A stretch of DNA of 64,000 nt from Ktedonobacter robiniae (GCF_016587375.1 NZ_BNJG01000001.1:558001-622000), one strand, 5' to 3'; shown: positions 34,849 through 44,754, counted from the first letter of the stretch. Numbers and translations: made by a program. The notes: a model not told the origin generated them from the sequence alone.

Positions 34849-37467
34849 ATGAACATTGAGCGTTTCACCGAAAAAGCTCGTGAAGCCATCAATGAAGCTG
34901 GCCAGATCGCGAGAGCAAACAATCATAGTCAGGTTGATGTAGAGCATCTCCTTGCGGCTCTGCTCAGTCAGGAAGGCGGAGTGGTACAGCAAGTTATCGC
35001 GAAGGCAGGAGGCAATCTTGAGGCAGCGCAGCGCCTGGTTAGCCAGGAACTTGAGCGCATGCCAAAGGTGTATGGTGGAAGTGAGCCAGGCATTTCACCG
35101 CGCCTGCGCACGCTCCTGGAAGATGCATTTAAGGAGATGGGAGCCTTTCACGACGAGTATCTCAGCGTTGAGCACTTGTTGCTGGCCATGTTTAATATAA
35201 GCGATGGTGTAACACCAAAGGCGCTAGAAGCGGCAGGGCTTACACGTGACAAGGTGTTACAGGTTCTCACGTCCATCCGAGGAGGGCAACGCGTGACCGA
35301 CCAGAATCCCGAAGGTAAATACCAGGCGCTCGAAAAATATGGCCGCAATCTCACTCTGCTGGCAGGGCAAGGAAAGCTCGACCCGGTCATCGGCAGAGAC
35401 GCGGAGATCAGGCGTGTCATCCAGGTCCTAAGTCGCCGCACCAAGAATAACCCGGTCCTAATTGGAGAGCCGGGCGTTGGCAAGACCGCTATTGTAGAGG
35501 GATTAGCCCTGAGGATCATGCGCAGCGATGTGCCGAAGACACTGGTCGGCAAACAGATTATCGCTCTCGATCTCGGCGCACTCATCGCTGGCGCCAAGTA
35601 TCGCGGTGAGTTCGAGGAACGACTTAAAGCCGTGCTCAAAGAGGTGATCGACTCCAACGGCAACATTATCCTCTTCATCGACGAGCTTCACACCCTGGTC
35701 GGCGCTGGCGCGGCGGAGGGGGCCATGGATGCCTCCAACATGCTCAAACCCTTGCTGGCCCGTGGCGAGCTCCACTGCATCGGTTCGACCACACTGGAGG
35801 AGTATCGCAAATACATTGAAAAAGATGCCGCGCTAGAGCGCCGCTTCCAGCCCGTCATGGTTGATGAGCCAACCGTCGAGGATACCATCAGTATCCTGCG
35901 CGGCCTCAAGCAGCGCTATGAGACCCATCATGGCGTACGCATCACCGACAGCGCCCTGGTGTCCGCAGCCGTCCTCTCCAAGCGTTACATTACCGACCGC
36001 TTCTTACCCGACAAGGCCATTGACCTGGTGGATGAGGCAGCCAGCCGCAAGCGCGTCGAGTTGGATAGCACCCCTACCGAGATCGACGCGCTGGATCGAC
36101 GTATTAGACAGTTGCAGATTGAACATGAAGCCCTGAAAAAGGAGTCTGATCCTGGCAGCCAGGAACGCCGTGCAAAAGTTGAACAGGAGATCGCCAATCT
36201 GCAAGAGCAACTCAATACTATGAAGCTGGCTCTAGAGCGCGAACGCGGCCCTGTCGAGACCATGCGCCGTGTACAGCAAGAACTCGAACAGGCCCAGATA
36301 GAGCTGGAGAAAGCCGAGCTCGAGTACAACTTTGCCCGCGCGGCTGAACTGCGCCATGGCGTCATTCCCAGGCTGGAGCAGCAACTCCACGAGATGGAGG
36401 AGAGGCTCGCCAATATCAAAGGTGCTCGTATGCTTAAAGAAGAAGTGGATGCCGAAGATATTGCCGAGGTTATCTCGCAATGGACCCATATTCCCGCGAC
36501 CAGGCTCATGGAGGGTGAGATAGAGAAGCTTGTCCATATGGAGGATAACCTGCGCAAACGCGTTGTCGGGCAAGAACGGGCGTTACAAGCGGTCTCCGAC
36601 GCTATACGTCGCGCGCGAGCGGGACTCCAGGACCCCAACCGGCCGCTGGCCAGTTTCCTCTTCTTAGGCCCGACTGGTGTAGGGAAAACCGAGCTGGCAC
36701 GAGCACTCGCCGAATTCCTCTTCGATGATGAGCATGCCATTATTCGCATCGACATGTCCGAGTATATGGAGAGACATAGTGTAGCACGCTTGATAGGCGC
36801 GCCTCCTGGCTATGTCGGCTATGAAGAGGGAGGTCAGTTAACCGAGGCGGTACGCCGTCGTCCCTATAGCGTTGTGCTCTTCGACGAAATCGAGAAAGCC
36901 GCGCCAGAGGTCTTCAACATCCTGCTCCAGGTACTCGATGATGGTCGCCTGACAGATGGACAGGGCCGCACTGTTGACTTCAAGAATACCGTCCTGATCA
37001 TGACAAGTAACGTTGGAGTCCTCTGGCTGCCTGAGCTTGAGAAATTGGACGAGGACGAGGTCCAACGCATGGTTCGTCAACGCTTGCGCGGGGAAGGCTT
37101 CCGTCCAGAGTTCATCAACCGCATCGATGAAATCATCGTCTTCCATCCGATTTCGCGCGAACAGATGCGAGATATCGTGAATATCCAGCTGGATCGCCTG
37201 CGCCAGCGCCTGAGCGAGCGCCACATTACGCTCCAACTCACCGGCACTGCCCGTGATCGGCTGGCCGAAATGGGATACGACGAGGAATTTGGTGCCCGTC
37301 CGCTGAAGCGCGTCATTCAACGGGAGATTGAGAACCGCATCGCGCGCGAACTGCTTGACGGGACAGTGCGCGATGGAGATACCGTCGTCATTGATGTGAA
37401 GGATGGCAAGTTTACGCTTGAAGCGGTCAGGGTGGAGGTCCCTGAGGAAGTTCATGCGCGCAGGTAG
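34849..37467 (+). CDS. clpB: ClpB disaggregase (Hsp100)
   Basis: The 872-residue product is a complete ClpB: N-domain ([20 protein letters not shown]), AAA-1 with Walker A GEPGVGKT and Walker [14 protein letters not shown], a full coiled-coil M domain (about 405-535), AAA-2 with GPTGVGKT and [14 protein letters not shown], and the sensor-2 C-domain. It has no ClpP-binding IGF/IGL loop, so it is a disaggregase, not a protease partner. It works with DnaK, DnaJ and GrpE of the same operon to extract proteins from aggregates. It starts 80 bp after hspR. A weak hairpin (37496-37503/37534-37541) follows. Confidence 0.97.
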   Translation: MNIERFTEKAREAINEAGQIARANNHSQVDVEHLLAALLSQEGGVVQQVIAKAGGNLEAAQRLVSQELERMPKVYGGSEPGISPRLRTLLEDAFKEMGAFHDEYLSVEHLLLAMFNISDGVTPKALEAAGLTRDKVLQVLTSIRGGQRVTDQNPEGKYQALEKYGRNLTLLAGQGKLDPVIGRDAEIRRVIQVLSRRTKNNPVLIGEPGVGKTAIVEGLALRIMRSDVPKTLVGKQIIALDLGALIAGAKYRGEFEERLKAVLKEVIDSNGNIILFIDELHTLVGAGAAEGAMDASNMLKPLLARGELHCIGSTTLEEYRKYIEKDAALERRFQPVMVDEPTVEDTISILRGLKQRYETHHGVRITDSALVSAAVLSKRYITDRFLPDKAIDLVDEAASRKRVELDSTPTEIDALDRRIRQLQIEHEALKKESDPGSQERRAKVEQEIANLQEQLNTMKLALERERGPVETMRRVQQELEQAQIELEKAELEYNFARAAELRHGVIPRLEQQLHEMEERLANIKGARMLKEEVDAEDIAEVISQWTHIPATRLMEGEIEKLVHMEDNLRKRVVGQERALQAVSDAIRRARAGLQDPNRPLASFLFLGPTGVGKTELARALAEFLFDDEHAIIRIDMSEYMERHSVARLIGAPPGYVGYEEGGQLTEAVRRRPYSVVLFDEIEKAAPEVFNILLQVLDDGRLTDGQGRTVDFKNTVLIMTSNVGVLWLPELEKLDEDEVQRMVRQRLRGEGFRPEFINRIDEIIVFHPISREQMRDIVNIQLDRLRQRLSERHITLQLTGTARDRLAEMGYDEEFGARPLKRVIQREIENRIARELLDGTVRDGDTVVIDVKDGKFTLEAVRVEVPEEVHARR

Positions 37468-37643
37468 CGGTTGTATGCCTTGAGCAAAACCACATGGAGG
37501 GCAGAGAGGTGCTTGCCAACGATGCATCTGCTTTGCCCTCCTGTCGGGTTCGAGGCAATAAGTAATTGTCTTGTTTTATCTCTCCTGGCTTTTCAGTGTA
37601 CAACAAGCGGATTGCTATGCGTCATTCGTGCTGGAGGAATAAG

Positions 37644-38285
37644 ATGCAAAGACGATTTTCGATGTGGTGGACATCTATACTGCGGCATAGAGCACTCAGT
37701 GAAGGGATAGCCATTGCACTAGTCGTCTCCATTGCCGCCATTGTGGCTGGCTATCACATGGACTGGACTGGTTTTCAGGGCAGAACGCTCTGGGACTGGC
37801 TCTACCTCCTTGGTGTCCTGGCAATTCCAATAGTAGTCGGCGTGGGGACGGCATGGATTAGCACTGAACAGGCGCGAGAAGCCGCCCTCCATGGCTACCT
37901 CGACAAAATGGCGGATCTCCTGTTGAGCGAGAATTTACGCCAATCAAAAACCAATGCGGAGGTGCGCGCTGTTGCCCGCACACGCACATGGACCATATTG
38001 CGGCTCTTAGACCCCGGTCGCAGAAGCATCCTCTTCGCGTTTCTAGCGGAATCTGACCTGATTAACATCATCGATTTGAGCAAGGCCAATTTCAGCGGGG
38101 CCGATCTCAGCGGAGCAGACCTGCGCGGTGCCGACCTGAGCGCGGCAAATCTGAGTAGCGCTAATTTACGAGGGGCAAACCTGGATGGGCTTAATCTTCT
38201 GGCGACGAACGTCACCATGGCACAGCTCCTTCAAGCCAAATCACTCGAAGGGACTATCATGCCCAATAAATCTCGATCGTCCTGA
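37644..38285 (+). CDS. Membrane protein with pentapeptide repeats
   Basis: The 213-residue product has two hydrophobic helices near residues 20-38 and 52-70, a cytosolic helical part (AREAALHGYLDKMADLLLSENLRQ split across two helices), then about nine pentapeptide units of the A(D/N)LxG type (LSKANFSGADLSGADLRG) that form a small beta-helix. The start at 37644 follows GGAGGAATAAG. Related Ktedonobacteria-like proteins often continue into an ion-channel pore; here the gene ends right after the repeats. It is the last intact gene of the plus-strand run that begins with grpE. Confidence 0.85.
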   Translation: MQRRFSMWWTSILRHRALSEGIAIALVVSIAAIVAGYHMDWTGFQGRTLWDWLYLLGVLAIPIVVGVGTAWISTEQAREAALHGYLDKMADLLLSENLRQSKTNAEVRAVARTRTWTILRLLDPGRRSILFAFLAESDLINIIDLSKANFSGADLSGADLRGADLSAANLSSANLRGANLDGLNLLATNVTMAQLLQAKSLEGTIMPNKSRSS

Positions 38286-38439
38286 CAGAGAAGAACCCGT
38301 TGCAAGCCCCGCGGCTTGCAGCCCCAGCGATGAGGCGGGCTTGTCTTAGCTTCAGCCTTTTCTTGCCTCAGCCTCTAACTAGGCTGAGTTCCTTCATTCT
38401 TTGGTAAAATCAACATGCACATGATCAAGTAACTTTAGT

Positions 38440-39111
38440 GTGACTCCCAGAGCAAGGATTATAGCGGCGCTCACCCCTAACTCCACGGTAGCCTGGGTGA
38501 AGTTCACCGAAGGCGCCTGGGTAGCCCCGCTTGCTATCGGGCTGTTCATCCTGGTCGCGATGCGCATTCGACGCCACTACGACCTGGCCGCTCAGGCGCT
38601 CGCGCTGCAGGCAGGGGTGGTTGAAGTACCACAGCCACAGCGCCTACCTGCGCTCGTCTCAGGCGTGGAGGCAGGCCTGGCCGAAGCGGAGGAAACGCCC
38701 GAGGAGATCCACCACCTGGTGATCGTACCAGTTGCCTCGCTGGACCGCGCCAGTATGCGCGCCCTGGCGTATGCGGCCTCGCTCCAACAGCCCGTGCTCG
38801 CACTGCACCTCAGTTCCCCGGAAGAGGATGCTAAACGCTTTCACGATTACTGGCACCTCTGGGGGGACCATCTGCCGCTCGCGGTTATCGTCTCTCCCTA
38901 CCGCGCGATCGTTGCGCCGATAGTCAAATACATCGAGGTGTTACATTGGCAACGCCCCGACCTCACGGTGACGGTGATCCTTCCAGAGATCGTCGTCCGG
39001 CACTGGTGGCACCGCATCCTGCACGGTCAGACTGCGTCACAACTGAGGCATGCACTCCGACCTCTGCCGAAGATTGTCGTCACAACCATCCCGTTCCATC
39101 TGCCCGACTAA
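38440..39111 (+). pseudogene. C-terminal remnant of an APC-type permease with a universal-stress-like domain
   Basis: The reading frame begins inside a permease: residues 15-45 match the final helix segment of APC-type amino acid permeases (VKFTEGAWVAPLAIGLFIL, then MRIRRHYDLAAQ). The rest is a soluble UspA-like tail (HHLVIVPVASLDRASMRALA ... VTVILPEIVVRHWWHRILHG). About ten transmembrane helices expected upstream are missing, and no ribosome site fits the ATG. The matching permease N-terminus is found at 19.3-19.6 kb on the other strand. Confidence 0.65.
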
Positions 39112-39420
39112 TGCCCATTGTGACACGAAATTGGTGAAATTTGGAGCATGTTCTGTGGATGAGTTGTTTTCTCTCTCTCCATTTGATCAGCCTTCTCACT
39201 ACTACAAAAGTAGGTTTATCAACAGAAGAAATGGAAAAATTTTCACTATTTTCGGTCGTATTCTGAGGGAGGCTTTATCCAAATGTTTCAAACACTATGT
39301 TTGCACTAAGCAGCAAAAGCGAGTGTATCCACGAGGCGATCAAAGAGCACCCGTGGAATTTGAACGATGGCTCCTTCGAGCGCTTATGTACAACCACCTG
39401 CCTTGAGCAGCATATCACCT
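39112..39420. other. Intergenic stretch, no gene seen
   Basis: This 309-bp stretch separates the permease remnant from the 3' end of the truncated helicase gene. No repeat, hairpin or frame with a ribosome site stands out. Confidence 0.4.
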
Positions 39421-41121
39421 CTAGCACTGCTGATTGAGCAGTGTTGGATTGAGGTACAGGCTGGTCAGGGTCGCCCCCACCACTTGCGCCGACTCCAGGA
39501 CGAGACGTCCTGCCTCCCGTTTGGCATCCTCGACCTGCTGATCAAGATGGGCCAGCGCATCCTCGATCAAGGCACGTTCCTGCCGGGCCTTGATCAAAGC
39601 CTGCTCCAATGCAGCAATACGTGGATTGCCAGCCTGAAGTTCGCGCTCCAGATCCGCCAGATCCTGAGTAAGCGCAGCCTGCTTCTGGATATAGTGAGCA
39701 GGTTGTGTATCACGCTTTTTAGTCCAGGAGTCAATCGTGGGCTGGAGATCAGCATGTTGCCTCTCTGCCTGCCCATAGGTCAGCTTGGCTTTGGCGATCC
39801 GCTCCTGTATAGGAGCCATCTGGTCTTGCAGTGTGCGCAGGAGTGCGGCAAGTTCCTCAACGCTGGCTTCCAAAGCCTTTTCCCACTTGCCGGTCAAGAG
39901 CTGGACAAAAACACGTGCAACAGGCCGATACTCATGCAGCCCTTCTAGCTTTTTCAGTCCTGCCTCATAGAGTGACCACTGATCGATGTAACGCTGTTGC
40001 AAGGGCATAAGCCGCGCCTCCTCAGCTTGCCAAGTTGCTTTTGCGGCTTTCATAGCCTGGATGGCTTTCTTATCGCGTTTTATGAGCGATGCCAGCTGCG
40101 CTTGAATAGGAGACAACTGGCGCTGCTCTTCTTCTTCCAGGCATTCCAGTTCCGTCTCTATCCGTTTCCGCTGGAGCGGGATCTCCTCTTGACGCTGGTT
40201 CCAGTCACGGACCTGTATCGGCAATTCTTGCCGATACTCGGTGATATCGAGCAACACCTTTTCGCGCCTGCGTTCCAGGCGGGTGATCTCCTCACGCTGC
40301 TGCTCGATAGCATCATTGACAATCATGGATATCGTGACGTTGTGGAACGCATCAGTCTCCAGATCAGCCAAATGCGGATTGCCTGCACGGACCAGATTTC
40401 GCTCCTCAAGAAAGCAGTCCATCCCGTGCTTACGAAAGAAGGTCGCTAGGCGGATAATCGCGTTATCAATCGCGATATTAGTATGCGAGGTAATCAGAAC
40501 GCGACTCTTATAAAGAATGGCATGTAACATCGCAATAGCGGTCAACACATCAGTTTTCCCCGTTCCGCCAGGACCCAGTATCATCTGTACTTCGCTGGCA
40601 AGTGAACGCTGGATCGCCAAGCGCTGCACATCATCAGGGACAAACACGTCGCTGATCGCATCAACGAGTGAGGATGTTACTGCCTCATCAGGGCAATCGA
40701 GGTATCCGAACAGCTTAAGACCGAGATCCATAGAGGCTTGCACCTGCCCTAACGCTTCTTTCATCTTGCGCAGGAGATGCGCCCGCTCGACAACCAGGTG
40801 CGCATAGGAGAGCGTGCGTTCTGGCAAGCGTTGCATCGTTGTGATCGTGACACGATCATCCTTTGTGTTCGATAACTCCACCAGCAGGTGATCGAAATCG
40901 GCACTCTGTAGCTGAAAGTCGGTACTGTCAGGCAGATCCCAGGATGACGACTCCAGCGTAAAGGCGTAGCGATAGCGGCGGTGTTGCTCATAAACCAGCT
41001 GGCCATCGACGATAGTATACTGTTTACTTCCTACAGATAACTCAATGGCTCTGTCTAGAGCCTGTTCCATCTCTGGCCGGGGATCATTGAGTGGACGAAA
41101 TGTATATTGCATAATGCTCAC
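39421..41121 (-). pseudogene. Truncated superfamily-1 helicase (AAA_11-type), N-terminal part only
   Basis: The 566 codons begin with a non-conserved region and a Walker A motif (MILGPGGTGKTDVLTAIA) followed by the SF1 Upf1-like motif Ia (VLITSHTNIAIDNAIIRLA). A long coiled-coil insertion of about 230 residues follows, and the frame then reaches SAQVVGATLTSLYL, which in complete relatives directly precedes the Walker B (DEAS) motif. It stops eight residues later, so Walker B and motifs III-VI are missing. ATP hydrolysis and helicase activity are therefore not expected. Such proteins are frequent in defence and mobile loci. The start is a GTG with a weak ribosome site; ATG at 41112 is an alternative. 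Confidence 0.75.
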
Positions 41122-41128
41122 TTTCTTG

Positions 41129-41260
41129 CTAGCTATACGCCTCTTTAGAAATCGCAGACCCCAGGCGCTCCATTTCGCTAGTACGTAGACCGCAGCCTCT
41201 CACGCAGTCGGCCACAATCTGCTCATAGGTTGGCACCTCTTTTTTGTGTCTTGGCATCAT
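41129..41260 (-). CDS. Small 43-aa hypothetical protein upstream of the helicase
   Basis: The complement encodes 43 residues (MMPRHKKEVPTYEQIVADCV, then GCGLRTSEMERLGSAISKEA) from an ATG preceded by a strong AAGGAG. It ends 7 bp before the helicase start, implying one transcript. It has a basic N-terminus and a short helix, and no family is recognised. It may be a leader peptide, a small regulator or an antitoxin-like partner of the helicase. Confidence 0.5.
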   Translation of the reverse strand: MMPRHKKEVPTYEQIVADCVRGCGLRTSEMERLGSAISKEAYS

Positions 41261-41547
41261 TTCTCCTTTCCAGACTTACTGCTCACCTAGAACATACCGA
41301 ATAGGCACGGTATCAGCGCGGAAATAATGCGGTACTAGCACGGTACGAATACTGAAATGGCACGGGTAGAACACGGGAAGGGTGTCTGCTGACACTCTTT
41401 CCGTTGGCCAATCAGATGGCTAGCCAGAACAGGGAAAAGAGGATATGCTGAGAAGAACGCCGGTCTAGAAAAGTTTGGACTTACCGTGGGTCACATATTC
41501 TATTATAATACAGCCATTATCAGAAATACATGTATTTCTGATAATGT
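41261..41547. other. Intergenic region with direct repeats and a palindrome
   Basis: GCACGGTA-type repeats occur at 41305-41312, 41338-41345 and 41360-41368, with a shorter GCGGTA at 41329-41334; some spacings are 22 and 24 bp. A 30-bp perfect palindrome follows at 41516-41545, directly beyond the integrase stop codon. Confidence 0.5.
41516..41545. repeat. Perfect 30-bp palindrome at the end of the integrase gene
   Basis: ATTATCAGAAATACA is followed directly by its reverse complement, with no loop, two bases from the integrase stop. It could be a transcription terminator without a T-run or a binding site for a dimeric protein. Confidence 0.7.
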
Positions 41548-42810
41548 TCACCCTTTTACCTGTTGCTCCTTGACATGAGTACGCTTGCGTCTGATCTCTC
41601 TTGGCCCAGGCATCCGAGTTGGAATATGATCACCAGGACTGTATTTACGTTTTTGCTCCTGCAAGATCGTATCATTCATGTGGATGTAGTTGAGCACAGT
41701 GGTCAGATCTTCGTGCCCCAGCAACTCTTGTAAGCTGAAAGGATCGTTGCTCTTGATGAGATAGTTCATGGCAAACGTGTGTCGAAAAATGTGCGGACTG
41801 ATGCGCTTGCCAGAAATACCAGCACGAGCTTTGAGGCGCTTGAAGAGCATTTCTACCCCGTTTTTGGTCAACGGTTGACGAGTCTCGGAGAGAAAGAGGT
41901 GATCTTCACCGGCGCTGCCCCACTCGGCCAGTTCTTCTTCATCTGGACGATATTTGTCCAGGTAGTAAGAGAGGTTGCGCAGACAGTTTTGGCCCAGGGC
42001 AATGCGTCGCTCCTTTGATCCCTTTCCCAACACGGTCACGACCCCTTTTTTACGATCCAGGTCATCCAAGCATAAACTGATGAGTTCCGAGACGCGGATG
42101 CCGGTATCGTAGAGGAGCCAGAGAATGGCACGGTTGCGTACAGCTGCCCTCTCGGCCAAAGGACCGGTCTCGTTCGGTGGGGCACATGCAAGCAGGAGCT
42201 TTTCAAACTCTTCGGTGGTGATGGTTTGGATGAGTGGCCGACCAACTTTAGGAAAGACAACGTGGTCAAAGGGATTGTGCTCAAGGGTGCCACGACGGAC
42301 GAGCCAATGGAAGAAGGCACGGGCCGAGCGAGCATAGGTTTGCACTGTCCGTTCACTGCGGACTTTGCCACGGGCTCCTGGAGTCGCTCGCAGGTGGGCA
42401 AACCAGGCGCTAACGTCATCGGCATTGACCTCATCGATCTGCGTTATGTCCAACTCCTCTTTGAAGAAGATCTGCATCAATCCTAAAGCTGTCCGGTGCC
42501 ACTCCAGGGTTTTCTCGCTATGGTTACCACCAATATGATCCTGGAGGTAGGCATCAATGAGCGTTGTGATGATGCGCCGTTTGGCCTGGGCCTCTTGCCG
42601 TGCTGCTTTCTTGTGCCGCGTAGCCTGAACAACGGCTTCTTGCTCTTCTTGAAGGTGCCGGGTCTCAACCTGCGCGTCGAGTTTGGCACGTTGGGCTTTG
42701 GCACGTTCTTGTGTGACGCGTGATCCTTTCTTGTGCGTTCGCCTGTCTGCTCCCCTTGACTGCACGGCGTGTGCAATAGAAGAATCGTTGTTTGTCGCCT
42801 TCAATACCAT
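41548..42810 (-). CDS. Tyrosine recombinase / site-specific integrase
   Basis: The 420-residue product has a Lys/Arg/Gln-rich coiled-coil N-terminus (to about 75), a SAM-like core-binding domain (about 85-190, FFKEELDITQIDEVNADDVS) and a catalytic domain with the full tyrosine-recombinase set: Arg239 in DTGIRVSELI, Lys in GKGSKERRI, HxxR in HIFRHTFAMNY (His340, Arg343), His in LLGHEDLTT and nucleophile Tyr375 in VLNYIHM. The start at 42810 has AAAGGA upstream; a longer start at 42870 has none. It lies 440 bp from the tRNA-Gly copy at 43252, with a phased GGCAGGTG array between, so it is the likely integrase of the island. Confidence 0.92.
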   Translation of the reverse strand: MVLKATNNDSSIAHAVQSRGADRRTHKKGSRVTQERAKAQRAKLDAQVETRHLQEEQEAVVQATRHKKAARQEAQAKRRIITTLIDAYLQDHIGGNHSEKTLEWHRTALGLMQIFFKEELDITQIDEVNADDVSAWFAHLRATPGARGKVRSERTVQTYARSARAFFHWLVRRGTLEHNPFDHVVFPKVGRPLIQTITTEEFEKLLLACAPPNETGPLAERAAVRNRAILWLLYDTGIRVSELISLCLDDLDRKKGVVTVLGKGSKERRIALGQNCLRNLSYYLDKYRPDEEELAEWGSAGEDHLFLSETRQPLTKNGVEMLFKRLKARAGISGKRISPHIFRHTFAMNYLIKSNDPFSLQELLGHEDLTTVLNYIHMNDTILQEQKRKYSPGDHIPTRMPGPREIRRKRTHVKEQQVKG

Positions 42811-42999
42811 GGTTGCTCGTTTCCTTTCGTCCGCATCATCTTGAAGCCTTACGGGATCTTGGTGACGCATCTGTGTAACACATCAACATACGCGAGCAGT
42901 GTTTCAGGTTACCGAGTACCAAGTCTAGCTATGCGTTCTTGCGATAGAAAAGGAATCACGTCAGGCGGCCTCCAGATTCGCGCGAGGAAGAAGCTGAGA

Positions 43000-43140
43000 G
43001 GCAGGTGTTTGCGTTCCCATGCAGGCAGGTGTTTGCTTAGGTGGAAGGGCAGGTGGTCATGGATTGAATGGCTTGTGAACACTTTTGTCAGAACGTGGAA
43101 CGCGAGGCAGGTGTTTCCCGGAAAATGAAGGCAGGTGTCC
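43000..43140. repeat. Phased GGCAGGTGTTTGC-type repeat array next to att copy B
   Basis: Copies start at 43000, 43024, 43048, 43106 and 43130, so three of four spacings are exactly 24 bp. The best two copies share GGCAGGTGTTTGC. The array lies between the integrase start and the tRNA-Gly copy, where arm-type sites of a tyrosine integrase are expected. Confidence 0.65.
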
Positions 43141-43162
43141 GTTGAACGCCTTTTGGCCATAA

Positions 43163-43244
43163 AGAAAACCGTCCTTCTCATCTGTCATCACTGCTCGCTT
43201 CATCTGAAGGAGCTTGTGAAGCACGTTGAGAAGGACGGTTTTCT
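43163..43244 (-). terminator. Terminator hairpin of tRNA-Gly copy B
   Basis: AGAAAACCGTCCTTCTCA (43163-43180) pairs perfectly with 43227-43244. On the minus strand it follows the tRNA-Gly 3' half and ends in a T-rich run. Position and logic match the terminators at the other two tRNA-Gly copies, but the stem sequence differs. Confidence 0.6.
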
Positions 43245-43251
43245 AAGAAAA

Positions 43252-43296
43252 GCGGGACACGAGACTCGAACTCGCGACAGCCTGCTTGGAAGGCAG
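43252..43296 (-). repeat. 3' half of tRNA-Gly, middle attachment-site copy
   Basis: These 45 nt match 52869-52913 with one mismatch (a C instead of G in the acceptor stem copy). The 5' half of the tRNA is missing. It separates two island segments. Confidence 0.8.
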
Positions 43297-43782
43297 AAAC
43301 CCACAAGCAGCCCTCCCCAACCCCATCAATCGGCCTGGCAAGCCGTTTTACTCACCTATCACCTAATATGAGCAGCGCTGGAGAAAAAGGTTACGACAAT
43401 TTTTGCTCTCTTGCGGCAAAAAATGTCCGAACATTTTTGCCATTTTCAGCCTTTTATCACTCGCTGCTTTCGGCTCAAAGACAAAAGAGGCTATAAGGTT
43501 TATCATCTTTTATGCATGAGCTTTTTCAACTGCGAGACAAAAGGCGTCATACCATCCTTTGACTATGAGAGCGCCCTCTTCCCGCACTTCTTCTGATGAG
43601 AAGCGCATCGTGGGATAACGAAAACAGCGAAATCTTTTCCCCGCAAACATGCTCTTAAAGAAACTATAAGGACTTTCTGCCTACATTTCAAGCGGGAAAG
43701 CCTGCCTCTGACATACCACACTTGTATCACAGCAAATGCTTTCTCGTTGTGATTGCTACCTACCATAAAGAGAAAGGAGAAT
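43297..43782. other. No gene seen, right of the middle att copy
   Basis: The stretch is moderately AT-rich with short frames only. No recognisable product, repeat or strong hairpin was found. Confidence 0.4.
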
Positions 43783-44034
43783 ATGTACTCATGCTTTGGC
43801 TCTCCTTCTGTTCAGACCAATGTGTCCCAGCAACACCCAGAAAGCAGGGAAAGCTGCATCCAGAGAGACCACACGATGGAAAGAGCCACAAGAGGAGCCG
43901 CCCAGACCTCGCTCCTCCTTTCCACCAGCGATCAAAGACACCCATTTCACGAGAAGCATTTCCTCTTCAGCAGGAGAAAGACGACACCATCCCTCCCACT
44001 TGCCTCATACGGCATCGTCGCCAAAAGAGAATGA
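43783..44034 (+). CDS. Hypothetical ORF with strong ribosome site, possibly decayed
   Basis: An ATG at 43783 follows AAAGGAGAAT closely. The frame gives 83 polar residues (MYSCFGSPSVQTNVSQQHPE at the start) with many Ser, Gln and His, and ends at a TGA. The same frame then stays open for another 90 codons to 44316, so this may be a longer gene interrupted by a stop. No family is recognised and composition does not strongly support coding. Confidence 0.3.
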   Translation: MYSCFGSPSVQTNVSQQHPESRESCIQRDHTMERATRGAAQTSLLLSTSDQRHPFHEKHFLFSRRKTTPSLPLASYGIVAKRE

Positions 44035-44754
44035 GACCTCAAGCGATGGACAACGTGGATAGGCCATATGGCCCCTACGGGGAACAGCGTGCAAGTCACT
44101 CTGAAAAGGAGAAAACATACCATCAACATCATACACGAGGGTACGATTTCTCGTGGGGCAACGCGCTCTCCAACTCCTATGTTCCACAGTCAACCATTGA
44201 TTAGCGCGCCTGGCGTTATAACGGTTCCGTGTCGTCCAGCTTCACTTCGCACGTCTTTTTATCCAGCGACCAATTCTGGGGAACATGGAATCGGCGTTAA
44301 AATACGGCGATGGTAGCGCTCAAAACAACTGCGTCTGATAGCTACCACGGGTGCGAGGAACCAACAATTCAGCGATCTGCCCCGCAAAGGTCGCACCCAA
44401 GGCCAAAAACGTTGGGGACGGATGACCTTTTCTCACAAAGCACTTTCTCATTAGAATGCAAAAGATGAATCACACTCGCTATATGTCTATCTATTGTATT
44501 TATTTGTGAAATAGCATATTATATAAACATAAACATAAATATCCTCCATTCCTTACACTCCTCGTAAGAAAGAGGCCCTAAGCCCTTTTCATCATAGGAA
44601 CACGATTCTGAGATAACCTTCCTCACTCTCTTGCCGTTGTACCCTCTTTCATTTCTCGTATGTACGATATCATCTGATAACCGTGGCTCCATAGGAATGA
44701 AACGCCTAGCGAGTTCTGTGATTCACAGTAACTCATGAGAGGAAAAGTGAGTAA
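44035..44754. other. 720-bp stretch without a supported gene
   Basis: Apart from the possible continuation of the previous frame to 44316, nothing is recognised. The segment 44450-44540 is strongly AT-rich and could hold a promoter for the following small gene. Confidence 0.35.

Larger units (their letters stand above)
5681..43296. mobile_element. Putative tRNA-Gly genomic island, stress-gene cargo
   Basis: The block is bounded by two direct copies of the tRNA-Gly 3' half (5681-5726 and 43252-43296, one mismatch over 45 nt). A tyrosine integrase gene starts 440 bp inside the right copy, and a phased motif array lies between them. Cargo includes hsp20, grpE, dnaK, dnaJ, hspR and clpB homologues, redox genes, IS remnants and TnpB genes. 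That it moved as one unit is inference. Confidence 0.5.

Noticed and set aside
35985..36755. 256-codon minus-strand frame, Ser-rich
   Set aside because: Antisense shadow of clpB with biased composition.
36838..37527. 229-codon minus-strand frame
   Set aside because: Antisense to the clpB 3' end; no motif and no ribosome site.
43000..43140. CRISPR or iteron origin of replication
   Set aside because: Motif too short for CRISPR; no rep gene and no AT-rich unwinding region beside it.
43722..44204. 160-codon plus-strand frame
   Set aside because: A different frame at 43783 has the better ribosome site; this one has none and low-complexity composition.
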